A DNA stretch of 64,000 nucleotides. Origin: Aerosticca soli (lineage in GTDB: Bacteria > Pseudomonadota > Gammaproteobacteria > Xanthomonadales > Rhodanobacteraceae). Of this stretch, positions 8,905 through 17,585 are shown piece after piece (within the stretch, counting starts at the first letter, position 1; each line of letters begins with the position of its first letter). A program made the position numbers and the translations under genes. The notes under the pieces are model-generated. The model was given only the letters and a program-made list of their open reading frames with translations, was not told the origin of the DNA and did not search any database. The stretch spans positions 581,001-645,000 of the forward strand of contig NZ_AP018560.1 in NCBI RefSeq assembly GCF_003967035.1, given 5' to 3'.

Positions 8905-9216
8905 TCATTCCTCGATGTATTGGCTGCACTCTGAAAGGAGTTGTTGGATCTCCGGCGCCTCCACGTCGGGTCGGGTCAGCAAGATCGCTCGTAGTTCACC
9001 TATCTGCCGATTGTTCGGGTTCGGCTCCGACGGGCTTTCCCAGATCCAGTCGATCACGATCGGCAACAACTCGGCCGCCGGCAGCGTCGCCACTTCGTGG
9101 CGCGTGGGGGCAACCATGCCCATGCGGTACACGGGATTGTTCAACCCATGGCTTTCGCGGGCAGCTTGAAACGCGCCCTCGGACACGCCGAAACGATCAT
9201 CGGGCGAGTGAGTCAT
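8905..9216 (-). CDS. hypothetical protein downstream of the recombinase
   Basis: 103 residues, soluble, no signal peptide or known motif; moderately acidic with a helical C-terminus (EAPEIQQLLSECSQYIEE). Its ATG overlaps the stop of the upstream tyrosine recombinase gene by four bases, so it is probably coupled to it and part of the same transposon module. Function unknown. Confidence 0.6.
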   Translation of the reverse strand: MTHSPDDRFGVSEGAFQAARESHGLNNPVYRMGMVAPTRHEVATLPAAELLPIVIDWIWESPSEPNPNNRQIGELRAILLTRPDVEAPEIQQLLSECSQYIEE

Positions 9217-10364
9217 GCGTCTTCTCCAGCCGCGTGTGACTGGGTGGTGCTAGCGTGCCGAGCATCGTCTTCCGCATGCAGGTAGATCGACGTCGTAGCG
9301 ATCGAGCTGTGGCGAAGATTATGCTGAATATGATGCACCGGGCTCCCGGCTTCGGCCTGGTGGGTGGCCGCGCTATGCCGGAGCCAATGGGTTGAAGCCC
9401 GCCGCAGATGCGCGGCTCGCGCTGCATCTGTCGGCGCCAAGGCTGTCGCGACCCGGCCCAACGCCTCCTTGACGATCAAGTACACCGCCGTCGCGGTAAG
9501 CGGCGCTGTGCGCCCAGCAATACCGAGAATCAATGGTCGGCCGCTATCGCCAGCTGGTAGCGCAGGCAGGTCGTGAAAGCGGCGATACCGTGCAAAATTG
9601 GCCATCAAGGGCTCGCTGAGAGGCACCTCGCCTTCGACGCCGCCCTTGCCCGTCACGCGCAGCCACCATCTGCCGCGCCGGATAAACATGTCGCGCTCGC
9701 AGGCGTCGGCGGCCTCGGCCGCCCGTAAGGCGGTTTCGTATAGAAACCGCAGGACCCATCGTGCACGCTCATAGCGCTGCTGCTCGCGTGGTGTCTCTCG
9801 CGGCCAGCGCTCCACCAAGGTCAAAACGTCCTGCCACAGGGCACGATCCAGATAACGATCGATGGTCCGCCGACTTCCGTTCCCGCCGCGACGCCGACGT
9901 GGCTGCAGCGCGAACGGTGTACCGGCGAGATAGCCGGCGCGCACCAGGTAGTTGAACAGGCTGGCCAGAATGCCGAGCGCCTGCCGACGACTGCGCTCCG
10001 ACAACGGGCCTGCGAACAGTCGGCGGTGATCGCCGCGACGGGCCAGAGCGACGTCGCACCAGGTGGCCAGTGGCGCTGCCAGGAAAGCCTCGTAGGCTAG
10101 GACATCTTCCCGGGTGAGGCTGGACACCGCCTTGCCGCGGATCTGTGTCGCCCACAGCAGCAGCCGCTCGGCCTCCTTGCGGTAACTGCGGAGGGTATGC
10201 GGCGAATCGTGGTATTCAGCGAGCCACAAGCCGATGGCCGCGACGTCGTCGTTGGCCCTGATCTGCCGCACGGCGCCATGGGATGCGCGATTCGTGCCAG
10301 CGACGCCCGAGACAGCCGCTGGCAGGGTGGCGGGCACGACGGTTGAGGGGGCGTCGTCGCTCAA
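9213..10364 (-). CDS. tyrosine recombinase, TnpS-like cointegrate resolvase
   Basis: 383 residues. An N-terminal core-binding domain (GLWLAEYHDSPHTLRSYRKE) precedes a catalytic domain with the tyrosine-recombinase residues: the first Arg in LYETALRAAEA, the HWLRHSAATH box, LRHSSIATTSIYLHAE with the nucleophilic Tyr. It is divergent from a coiled-coil DNA-binding gene at 10534, exactly the layout of tnpS and tnpT in Tn4651-type Tn3-family transposons, where the pair resolves cointegrates at a site lying between them. That role is inferred from the arrangement. A general integrase is the alternative. Confidence 0.75.
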   Translation of the reverse strand: MSDDAPSTVVPATLPAAVSGVAGTNRASHGAVRQIRANDDVAAIGLWLAEYHDSPHTLRSYRKEAERLLLWATQIRGKAVSSLTREDVLAYEAFLAAPLATWCDVALARRGDHRRLFAGPLSERSRRQALGILASLFNYLVRAGYLAGTPFALQPRRRRGGNGSRRTIDRYLDRALWQDVLTLVERWPRETPREQQRYERARWVLRFLYETALRAAEAADACERDMFIRRGRWWLRVTGKGGVEGEVPLSEPLMANFARYRRFHDLPALPAGDSGRPLILGIAGRTAPLTATAVYLIVKEALGRVATALAPTDAARAAHLRRASTHWLRHSAATHQAEAGSPVHHIQHNLRHSSIATTSIYLHAEDDARHASTTQSHAAGEDA

Positions 10365-10421
10365 AGGCTTTCCGATGCCGGTGAAGGTGTGTCGCGACAG
10401 AGTACACCCAAAAGACTTTTG

Positions 10422-10492
10422 ATTATGGGAGTTATCGTAAATTTCTCGCCATAATCGTTATTTGTATAACGTAATACTGTGATATACACAGT
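10422..10492. promoter_or_regulatory. cluster of three dyads between the recombinase and its coiled-coil partner
   Basis: Within 71 bp lie ATTATGG/CCATAAT (10422-10428 with 10449-10455), CGTTAT-ttgt-ATAACG (10456-10471) and ACTGTG-atata-CACAGT (10476-10492). The region is AT-rich compared with its surroundings. In Tn4651-type elements the resolution site and the promoters of tnpS and tnpT occupy this interval. The middle dyad has the arm and spacer layout of a tyrosine-recombinase core site; the third looks like an operator. Assignments are inferred. Confidence 0.6.
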
Positions 10493-10533
10493 TAGCATTC
10501 CACGAAATTGACCCGCGAGCGACTGGAGAGGCC

Positions 10534-11511
10534 ATGAGCCGTGTCAGTGATACCCGTCAGCGTACCCGTGAAGCCGCCGCAGCCCTGGTAGCCGGCGGCA
10601 AACGCCCGTACGAACTCACCGTCGACCTAATTTATGCCGCCATCCAGCAAGGCAGCCGCACCACCATCAACGACGAACTAAAGCTGTGGAAGGACGAGCG
10701 CGCCAAGGCCGATGCTCTGGGCGCCGACCTCCCGCCAATGATCGCGGATGCGATGCGCACTCTCTGGGTGGCAGCCGTGGAGCAAGGGGAACAGGTCTTC
10801 GGCGCGCACCGCCAAGCCTTGGAATCCGACCTGGCAGAATTGCAGCGAGTGCACGATGACGTCGTCATCGAGCGGGACACGGCACTGGCCACGACCGATC
10901 AGCTGCGGAATGAAGTGAGCCAACTTAACGGGCAACGCGCCGAATTGCAGCAGCAGCTCGCAAGTGAAACCGAAGCCAAGCGCGATGCGCTCGGGCAGGT
11001 CCAGGCGCTGCAACAGGAAGTGACGGCTGTCCGTGCCTACATGGCTCAGCAATTGGAAGCCGCACGGCAAAACCACGACCGATTGACGACCGAATTCCAG
11101 GCTACCATCGCAGCCCGTGATGCCGCTTTTCAAGCAGAGCGCGACAAAGCCAACGACCGCGTGGAGGCCGCTCAGACCCGCATGCTGCAGGAGACGGACG
11201 CGGCACGCGAAGGGCTCCGGCAATCCGAGCAACAGCTGGCCAAGCTTCGGCAGCGAAGTGAGGAACAACAGACAAGTCTCACTGAGTTGCGCCTTGAAAT
11301 TGCCCGTCACCGAAGGGAGCTGGCTGAAGGCGAGACACGCCTGGCTACGCTGACCAGCATCGCCGCCGAGCGCGATCAACTCGCCCTAGAGCTTGCCACT
11401 ACGCGAGGGCAAATGACCGGGCTGGCCACCGCACTTCAATCGACAGAAGCCCGTGCCGTCACGGCAGAAACGCAATTGGCTGCGACGCGTAGACGCCGGC
11501 GGTCCGAATGA
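10534..11511 (+). CDS. TnpT/KfrA-like coiled-coil DNA-binding protein
   Basis: 325 residues behind GGAGAGG. An N-terminal KfrA-type DNA-binding domain (TREAAAALVAGGKRPYELTV to about residue 110) is followed by roughly 200 residues of uninterrupted coiled coil rich in Glu, Gln, Arg and Ala, ending in a basic tail TRRRRRSE. In Tn4651 relatives a protein of this size and shape, TnpT, binds the resolution site and assists the TnpS recombinase; plasmid KfrA proteins share the fold. The divergent recombinase gene favours the TnpT role. Confidence 0.75.
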   Translation: MSRVSDTRQRTREAAAALVAGGKRPYELTVDLIYAAIQQGSRTTINDELKLWKDERAKADALGADLPPMIADAMRTLWVAAVEQGEQVFGAHRQALESDLAELQRVHDDVVIERDTALATTDQLRNEVSQLNGQRAELQQQLASETEAKRDALGQVQALQQEVTAVRAYMAQQLEAARQNHDRLTTEFQATIAARDAAFQAERDKANDRVEAAQTRMLQETDAAREGLRQSEQQLAKLRQRSEEQQTSLTELRLEIARHRRELAEGETRLATLTSIAAERDQLALELATTRGQMTGLATALQSTEARAVTAETQLAATRRRRRSE

Positions 11512-11553
11512 GCGCGCCAATCGCCGTATAGTGCGCCTGTAATCGGAGGTGTC

Positions 11554-12078
11554 GTGAAACACTCGGACTTTTACATCGGCCGGGAATTCCTGGGCAGCGC
11601 GGGCTTTCGCTGGCGTTGCACGGATGTCGGCACACGAACCATCCTGGCTATCCATCTCGATCGCAACGACCCGGAGTGGTACCAGGGACCGCCGTACATT
11701 GCGACAGAAGTGGTATTCGACGAACAAGAGATGGAGCGCTGCCACCTCACGAATGAGGAGGCGCTCTCAGCGGCCGTGCGTGAGCATAAAACGGATGCGC
11801 ACCCCGGCTATCCGGCAGACGCGGTCGGGCGAATGATGGAGGCGCGGCATGCGCACCGCTATCCGCATGAAGGCGTGTTGCGTTTCGATCGGCGCCGGTC
11901 GGACGGCGAGATCCTCCACCCCTATGCCGGCCGAAAAGAGGGGAGTGTCTGGATGGTCGATCTGTACTTGCCGTTCCAGAACACCTATGACGCGATGCCG
12001 GAGCATGATTTCATCGCGCTGCCGAGGGCGTCGGCCCAGGACATTCGATGGCGAGCAGATCAAACGCGCAGGCCATAG
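11554..12078 (+). CDS. hypothetical protein of the transposon module
   Basis: 174 residues from a GTG start preceded by GGAGG at 11546-11550. The protein is soluble with no signal peptide; aromatic-rich segments (EWYQGPPYIATEVVFDEQEM and WMVDLYLPFQNTYDAMPEHD) suggest a compact globular fold. It follows the tnpT-like gene by 42 bp on the same strand and lies about 110 bp from the presumed transposon end. I do not recognise the family, and no function can be given. Confidence 0.6.
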   Translation: MKHSDFYIGREFLGSAGFRWRCTDVGTRTILAIHLDRNDPEWYQGPPYIATEVVFDEQEMERCHLTNEEALSAAVREHKTDAHPGYPADAVGRMMEARHAHRYPHEGVLRFDRRRSDGEILHPYAGRKEGSVWMVDLYLPFQNTYDAMPEHDFIALPRASAQDIRWRADQTRRP

Positions 12079-12192
12079 TCCGAACCCATTTTCGGCTGAA
12101 CCCCAAGAGCAGCACAACGCAAGGAATGGGCAGTTAGGCGACTAACACTCGTCTATAGATCAGTGAGTTAGGCAAACAATGTCCTAATTTTT

Positions 12193-13503
12193 GGTTCTTC
12201 ACCCAACTCCGGGGAAGGCCGCCCGGATCTTGAGGAAGAAGTAGGCGTCATCGCGGTAGCCGTAGGCGATGCGCTTGATGACCTTGATCTTGTTGTTGAT
12301 GCCTTCGAGCAGCCCGGTATGCAGGGGCCAGCGCACCCGGCTGAGGATGCCGCGCCAGTAAGGTTTGAGGCATTGAGCGAAGTGGGTCAGGGCGGGGATG
12401 CCGCTTTCCTGGGCATGGCGTAGCCATTGTTTCCAGGCTGCCCGCCACGCCCAGGCTGTCGGTGCGTTCCACAGCGCCTTGAGCTGTTCTTTCATCACGT
12501 AGGCCGTCATCAGCGGCCGGTTGGCCGCCAGTACCTCGTCCAGCCGGATGTGTTCGGCTTCCTTCAGGCGCCGAGGATTGCGCAGCAGCAGCCAGTGGGC
12601 GCGCTTGACCACTCGGCGCGCCGGCTTGTCGTGACGCAGCTGATTGGCCGCGTCCACCCGCACCCGGCCAATCACCTCGCGTCCGTACTTGGCGACCACG
12701 TGGAACAGGTCGTACACCACGCGGGCATTCGGGCAGTGCTGGCGCACTTCCAGGTCGTAGGCCGTGTTCATGTCCATGGCCACGGCCTCGATAAGGGCGC
12801 AACGCGCCGGCCCGAGCTGTTCGAAGAACGGCCTGATCTCGACTCGCGAACGGCCGCGCCCCACCCACAGCACCCGCTTGCGCTCCACATCGACCACCAC
12901 AGTGGCGTAGCGATGGCCCTTCTGGATCGCGAACTCGTCCATGGCGATCCGGCGCACGCCCTCCAGATCCACCGGCCCCAGATCGCGCTCCAGTGCCCGC
13001 CAGTCGATGGCCTTGGCCGTCTTCCAGTCGATGCCATGCCAACGCGCCGCGTGCAGCACCGACGTCACTGCACACAGCCGGGCCACGCTGTCGGCCAGAC
13101 GCCGCGTTACCCGCGCATGCGGATCCAGCCAGTCCAACTGTTCCAGCCGCGGCCCGCAGCCCTGGCAAGCCAGCCGAAGACGCGGCACGTGCAGCTCCAC
13201 CGGCGCACCGAACACGGGCAACTCGCGAATGCGCCGCATCGTCCAGTCATGGATGGCCACGACCGCCTGCCCACAGCCCGTGCATTGCCGCTGCGCCCCC
13301 GGCGTCGGCTCCAACTCGATCACCAGCCAGCGCTGCTGCCTGCGCAGCTCATAACGCCACTTGCCAACTCGGTATCCCGTCCAGCCGCCCAGACGGGACA
13401 TACAATCCTGCTCGGCCACGGCCGGCCCCAGTTTGTTGCCTCAAGAACAGCAAGTCTGACCCGTCGGCCGTGCGCCTCTCTCCACTCAGTTGGGAGAAGA
13501 ACC
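12193..13503 (-). mobile_element. ISL3-family insertion sequence with 8-bp target duplication
   Basis: 1311 bp. The ends are imperfect inverted repeats (GGTTCTTCACCCAACTCC at the left; GGTTCTTCTCCCAACTGAG read inward from the right). Both sides are flanked by TAATTTTT (12185-12192 and 13504-13511), the 8-bp duplication typical of ISL3. Removing the IS and one copy of the repeat rejoins the sequence that I read as the terminal repeat of the copper transposon. Confidence 0.92.
12199..13419 (-). CDS. ISL3-family transposase
   Basis: 406 residues, the usual size. Two N-terminal zinc-binding pairs (QRQCTGCG and LACQGCG) are followed by the helix-turn-helix region and the DDE domain: IAMDEFAIQKG (first Asp), EAVAMDMNTAY (second Asp) and GLLEGINNKIKVIKRIAYGY (Glu). 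It appears intact. The gene nearly fills the IS and is oriented toward its left end. Confidence 0.93.
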   Translation of the reverse strand: MAEQDCMSRLGGWTGYRVGKWRYELRRQQRWLVIELEPTPGAQRQCTGCGQAVVAIHDWTMRRIRELPVFGAPVELHVPRLRLACQGCGPRLEQLDWLDPHARVTRRLADSVARLCAVTSVLHAARWHGIDWKTAKAIDWRALERDLGPVDLEGVRRIAMDEFAIQKGHRYATVVVDVERKRVLWVGRGRSRVEIRPFFEQLGPARCALIEAVAMDMNTAYDLEVRQHCPNARVVYDLFHVVAKYGREVIGRVRVDAANQLRHDKPARRVVKRAHWLLLRNPRRLKEAEHIRLDEVLAANRPLMTAYVMKEQLKALWNAPTAWAWRAAWKQWLRHAQESGIPALTHFAQCLKPYWRGILSRVRWPLHTGLLEGINNKIKVIKRIAYGYRDDAYFFLKIRAAFPGVG

Positions 13504-13531
13504 TAATTTTTGCCTTATCCGGGCTTAACCC
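13504..13531 (-). repeat. presumed terminal inverted repeat of the copper (Tn3/Tn4651-type) transposon
   Basis: Read on the minus strand, the radC homology stops after its Ile-Phe codons and continues as GGGTTAAGCCCGGATAAGGC and an A/T tract that runs into the ISL3 insertion. A G-rich start, the abrupt break in radC and the tnpS/tnpT-like genes just inside suggest that this is the outer end of a Tn3-family element. The opposite end and the transposase are not in the window, so this is inference. Confidence 0.5.
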
Positions 13532-13726
13532 GAATATCTCATTGGGCTCGGCGACCAGCTTCACGCGCAGGTAGTCGCGCACGGCCGTGGGGTCGAGGAG
13601 TTTCGCACCCGCTTTGAAAACCCGCTTCTCCAGCAGTGCAATGGCTTGCTGGATGATCCAGTCCTCGTGTTGGGCAGCGATGGCGGAAAGCGACTCCAGG
13701 CAGGAGTCATTGACGACGAAAGACAT
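13532..13726 (-). pseudogene. radC: radC (ICE RadC/JAB protein), 5' fragment cut by a transposon
   Basis: The first 65 codons (MSFVVNDS, then HEDWIIQQAIALLEKRVF, then AVRDYLRVKLVAEPNEIF) match the N-terminus of ICE-encoded RadC proteins; the JAB metalloprotease-like domain that should follow is missing, and the sequence switches to transposon DNA at 13531. The 3' part is expected beyond the far end of the copper transposon, left of this window. ICE radC genes are usual companions of the conjugation region but are not essential for transfer. Confidence 0.8.
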
Positions 13727-13767
13727 GGCGAACCTCCAGACGGTGAGATCGGAGGGCGCGCGCCCTG

Positions 13768-13783
13768 GGAGGGCAAGCCCTCC
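13768..13783 (-). promoter_or_regulatory. hairpin leader of radC
   Basis: GGAGGG-caag-CCCTCC, 41 nt upstream of the radC start. It is one of a series of unrelated-sequence hairpins before ICE genes and here follows a copy of the structured RNA element. Confidence 0.55.
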
Positions 13784-13800
13784 TGGGGAACGAACAAGGT

Positions 13801-13938
13801 GCATCCATCACCGCGGCAGCGGTGATCGTTCGCGGCCAGGATGCGAGGCGAACGGGTTTCGGTCAGCGCAGTGGACTGCGCCGTAGCCTTGAAGACCGGG
13901 GCTACCTGGGCATGTCGCCGACGACGTCGGCAGGCATT
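13801..13938 (-). ncRNA. structured RNA element, copy B (radC leader)
   Basis: About 138 nt read on the minus strand. Stems: GCCGAC-gtc-GTCGGC (13917-13931), GTAGCC with GGCTAC (13900-13905 with 13883-13888), GCGCAG-tcca-CTGCGC (13866-13881), and a late 8-bp hairpin (13807-13814 with 13819-13826) followed by GGATGC. GGTC (13894-13897 on the minus strand) can pair with GACC (13861-13864). It aligns along its whole length with copy A at 46.4 kb, with paired changes in the stems. Its first ~37 nt overlap the 3' end of the DsbA-like gene. Confidence 0.7.
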
Positions 13939-14669
13939 TCCGATGTAGTAGGTGTGGCGGCGGGATCGCCGGCCGCGAGCATGTCCATGGCCGACAGCAA
14001 GGCATCGCCCTCGATCGGACCCTGCAGTAGGATCGCCTTGCCGGTTTCGCGATCGTGCAGCCGCAGCGACGGCGTGGCGGTCACGCCGCTGCTCGTGGCT
14101 TCCGCCGTCTGGGTGCGGATCGGCGCCTCGGGCCGTTCGCTCGCCAGACACTGCTCGATGGCTGGCGTAAGGTCGGGGTACCGCAGGTCCTCGGGCAAGC
14201 CCTGGCCGTCGCTGCGCGTGTGGGCATAGACCCACTCGACAGCCTGCCAGAAGGCGGCATGGCCGCCAGATTCGCCGGCGCACTCCGCCAGGCTCGCTTC
14301 GGCAGACGCGGCCGGCTCATGCGCGGCCAACGGGAGGTGGTGCCATTGCAAGGCCACGTCCGCGTTGCCGGCCACCCAACGCTTGAGCACTGGGAAATAG
14401 GATCGGCAGAACGGGCATTCGAGGTCCGCGTAGAGCGTCAGCGTGAAACGCCCTTCCGGATTTCCCATCTGCCACGGAGGCCCGGCCACCTGCGTCACGC
14501 TGACCGGCGTTGAAGTCTGGGGAGTGGACTTGCCAGAATAGCGGGACACGAGCCAGATCAGCAGCAGCGCTACCAGCACGGCGGCCAACACCCAGGGCCA
14601 GCTGAGCCTCCAGCGCCGACGGCGGAACGCCTGTACCTGCATCGGAATGGATGGGCGTTTCTGTTCCAT
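13902..14669 (-). CDS. DsbA-family thioredoxin-fold protein of the ICE transfer region
   Basis: 255 residues. A basic N-terminus and one membrane segment (WPWVLAAVLVALLLIWLV) anchor a periplasmic thioredoxin-like domain with the redox pair ECPFCRSYFPVL and the cis-Pro loop VTATPSLRLHD. Such proteins follow the VirB4-type ATPase in PFGI-1-class ICEs and presumably help form disulfides in pilus or secretion-channel proteins. It lies 24 bp after the ATPase gene. The last codons coincide with structured RNA copy B, so the C-terminal tail PTTSEMPADVVGDMPR may be shaped by the RNA. Confidence 0.85.
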   Translation of the reverse strand: MEQKRPSIPMQVQAFRRRRWRLSWPWVLAAVLVALLLIWLVSRYSGKSTPQTSTPVSVTQVAGPPWQMGNPEGRFTLTLYADLECPFCRSYFPVLKRWVAGNADVALQWHHLPLAAHEPAASAEASLAECAGESGGHAAFWQAVEWVYAHTRSDGQGLPEDLRYPDLTPAIEQCLASERPEAPIRTQTAEATSSGVTATPSLRLHDRETGKAILLQGPIEGDALLSAMDMLAAGDPAATPTTSEMPADVVGDMPR

Positions 14670-14693
14670 GGCGTTCTCCGGTGTACGGCAGAT

Positions 14694-17585
14694 TCAGGGC
14701 AGGTCCAGGGTCGGCGACTCGATGCCACGTGCCCGGTCGATCTTCTCAGCCACCTTGAAGGCGGCATCCAGCTCGCTGACGCCGTGCTGCTGCATGAGCT
14801 GGTAGCGTTCTGCCTTCTCCTCGGGCTCGGTTTGCGCGAGCGCGAGGTAGAGACTTGGCGGCACGGCGCGGAACAGCACTTCCATGCTCTTGGAGAGGAT
14901 GACGCCCTCGGTGAACTTGCCCGCTTCCTTGCGTGCGGAGAGCATCAGCGCCTTCTGCGCCGGCGAGAGTTCGCGGAACCTGGCGATCTTCTCCACTTCG
15001 TCCGGCGGCATCGACAGGCACACCCACCACTCGATCATGTTGAGCATGGGCTCTGCGGCGCGCGGCAGATCGTCGATGTTTTGCGTCGCCAGCCAGAACC
15101 AGGCGCCCAACTTGCGCCACATTTTTGTAATTTTCACGACATAGGGCGCGAGCAGCGGGTTCTTGGTGATGATGTGACCTTCGTCGGTCACGTTGACGAT
15201 CGGCCGGCCCAGGTACTGGTCGCGCTCGGCGATGTTGTTCACCGTGCTGATCAGGCTGATGTAGGCGATGGAGAGCTGCGCGTTGTAGCCCTCGCGGGCA
15301 TAGGTCGCCAGATCGACCAGCGTGATGTCGGCCTCGGGCCACGGCGTGCCGTCACGGTCGAACATCTCGCCGTCCGTGCCTTGGCAGAACATGTCCATCG
15401 CGTCCGCCATCTCCAGCAGCCGCACGCGCCGCATCTCGGGCAGCGTCGGGTCCTGGCCACGGGCGCGCAGCGCGTTGCGCACGTCGCGCGTGAGCACGGT
15501 GCGCTTTTCGGCCACGCAATGTTCGGCGGCGTCGAGGATGCACTGGCGGATCAGCGAGCGGTCGGCCCGCGTCATCCGCGCTTCTTCCTTGTCTTCGCCG
15601 CCCGTGATCATCAGCCGCGCTGTGATCTCCAGTTCGCCCAGCACGTCGCGCTGCTCGTCCGCTTCCATGGCCGAGGCATCGGGGGGCAGGTCTTCGTCCA
15701 GCGCGTCGGCATCGAGCGTCTGTACGTCGCTGGGCGTTTCGATCAGCCGGCGTGCGTCGGCGAACGGCGCCAGGCTGATGCCCGATCCGGGGGCCAGCTT
15801 GACCCGGTTCACGGTCAGGCCCAGGCGCCTGGCGAAGTCGCTGAACAGGCCGAAGCTGTTGCCGGCTTCCACGATGAAAAGCCGCGGCCGGTAGATGGCC
15901 GTCACCTGGTTCAGCAGGTTGTTGAGCGTGGCGGACTTCCCCGAGCCGGTGGGGCCAAATAGAAACAGATGGGCATTCATCTGCCGATCCAACCTGTTCA
16001 AGGGGTCGAACGTAATCGGGCCGCCGCCGCGATTGAACATCGTGATGCCGGGATGCCCCGTGCCCTGGGCGCGGCCCCATACTGGCGACAGGTTCGCCGC
16101 GTGCTGGGCGAACATCAGTTGCGTGTACCACCGGCGCCGGTCCTTGCCGGGGTTGTAGCAGCACGGCAGCCAGCGCAGGTAGCTGTTGAGCGGCGCCACC
16201 TCGTCGTCCTCGCGCACCGGCTGCAGGCCGGCGTTGAGCATCACGTTCGCGAGGTCCAGGCCGCGCCGATCCAGTTCCGCCTCGTCGCGCCCGCGTAGGT
16301 AGAACGCCAGAGTGCCCCGGTAGAGCTTGTGCGCGCTGCCGATCAGGGAGCGGGCTTCATGCACGTCCTTGAGCGTCTGCTCCGACGCCAGCGTCTCGCC
16401 CACAGCTTTCTTCGCCAGATGGTTGAGGTCCGATTCGAGGACGTCCTGCGGCGTGGCCACCATGGTGAGACACATCAAGGTGTCCTCGGGCATCTGGTCG
16501 AACAGCGTGTTGATCGCGTCCCCCTTGCGGGTCTCGCCGGTCAGGTGCCCGGTGCCGGGCGGCATGCGCAGCCGGTCGGTGATCAGCACGCGGTGCGGCA
16601 TGCCGTCGAAGTACCAGGCCCCTTGCGCCACGTCCGAGCGCGGCTGCCCAAAGAACAGCCGCTGGCTGAAATCCCGCCCGCTCGCCAGCTCGATCTCGCC
16701 GGCCTCGCTTTCCTCGGTACTGTCCGGATAGCGCGCCAACGCGTAGAAGCGCTCCCGGTCCTCCACCCCAGGCCCGAGCAGCGTGGGGCGCGGGTTGAAC
16801 CACCGCAGCAGCCAGTCGTGGACGTCGGCCGCGACCATGCGCCGGGCCTGGATGCCGGCGTTCGCCAGGCCGCCGCACAGGCGGTCGCAGACGATGCCCA
16901 GCATCTGCTCGGGTGTCTGGCCGCGGCGGTTTGCCTGTCCCTGTCCGCTCGCGCGGCGGTACACCACCATGCGCACGCGCCGCGTCTGGCCGCGCCAGCG
17001 CAGCCGCGTGACCACCGTGTCCTCGAACAGGCCGCCGGGCTTGGCCACAGCGCGCAGGTGGTGGCCGAAGAAGCGCAGGTAGAACTCGGTGAACGCCGAG
17101 CCGCGCGCACGTGGCTGCACGTAATCGCGCAAGGTCTGCATGTACTGGTCGAAGCTCGGTTCGTCCTGGGCATAGAGCTGGAGCACCCACGGGTTCTCGT
17201 CCAGTTCATCGAAGCTGTCCTGAAGCGCGTTTTCCAGGGCGTCGCGGGCATGCGCGAGCCAGCCGGGTTCCCGGCCTTCGGTGCCCAGCGGCACCAGCTC
17301 GTAGAAGGCGGCCACCGATTGGCCGTCCTCCAGGAGCATCGATTTCGACTCGGGCAAGAACTCCACCCAGGGCAGCAGTTCCACGAAGGACGGTGCGACG
17401 TCGTACAGCGCCTGCTCGTCGGCCACGGTCGCCGGCTTGCGGCCCTGGACCGCGGCGCCGGGTGCGGGGATGCCGGCTTGCTGCAAGGCCTCGACGTGGC
17501 GCTGCCAGCCGTCCGGCTGCTCGTCGGCGGCGGTGTCTTCGGCGCTGACGGCAGCCAGCTTCGGCCATGGAAGTTTCCACCGCAT
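14694..17585 (-). CDS. conjugative transfer ATPase, VirB4/TraC-like (PFL_4706 family)
   Basis: 963 residues. The N-terminal half is the CagE/TraC-type domain; the Walker A motif GPTGSGKSATLNN lies near residue 545 and a Walker B-like segment IVNVTDEGHIITKN near residue 800, followed by WFWLATQNIDDLPRAAEPML, the usual VirB4 sensor region. It powers assembly of the conjugative pilus and DNA transfer at the inner membrane. Its start overlaps the stop of the lipoprotein gene upstream by one base. Length and motifs are complete. Confidence 0.95.
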   Translation of the reverse strand: MRWKLPWPKLAAVSAEDTAADEQPDGWQRHVEALQQAGIPAPGAAVQGRKPATVADEQALYDVAPSFVELLPWVEFLPESKSMLLEDGQSVAAFYELVPLGTEGREPGWLAHARDALENALQDSFDELDENPWVLQLYAQDEPSFDQYMQTLRDYVQPRARGSAFTEFYLRFFGHHLRAVAKPGGLFEDTVVTRLRWRGQTRRVRMVVYRRASGQGQANRRGQTPEQMLGIVCDRLCGGLANAGIQARRMVAADVHDWLLRWFNPRPTLLGPGVEDRERFYALARYPDSTEESEAGEIELASGRDFSQRLFFGQPRSDVAQGAWYFDGMPHRVLITDRLRMPPGTGHLTGETRKGDAINTLFDQMPEDTLMCLTMVATPQDVLESDLNHLAKKAVGETLASEQTLKDVHEARSLIGSAHKLYRGTLAFYLRGRDEAELDRRGLDLANVMLNAGLQPVREDDEVAPLNSYLRWLPCCYNPGKDRRRWYTQLMFAQHAANLSPVWGRAQGTGHPGITMFNRGGGPITFDPLNRLDRQMNAHLFLFGPTGSGKSATLNNLLNQVTAIYRPRLFIVEAGNSFGLFSDFARRLGLTVNRVKLAPGSGISLAPFADARRLIETPSDVQTLDADALDEDLPPDASAMEADEQRDVLGELEITARLMITGGEDKEEARMTRADRSLIRQCILDAAEHCVAEKRTVLTRDVRNALRARGQDPTLPEMRRVRLLEMADAMDMFCQGTDGEMFDRDGTPWPEADITLVDLATYAREGYNAQLSIAYISLISTVNNIAERDQYLGRPIVNVTDEGHIITKNPLLAPYVVKITKMWRKLGAWFWLATQNIDDLPRAAEPMLNMIEWWVCLSMPPDEVEKIARFRELSPAQKALMLSARKEAGKFTEGVILSKSMEVLFRAVPPSLYLALAQTEPEEKAERYQLMQQHGVSELDAAFKVAEKIDRARGIESPTLDLP

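Noticed and set aside
12427..13506. Plus-strand open frame of about 360 codons opposite the ISL3 transposase
   Set aside because: Antisense shadow; the minus-strand frame has zinc fingers and DDE residues.
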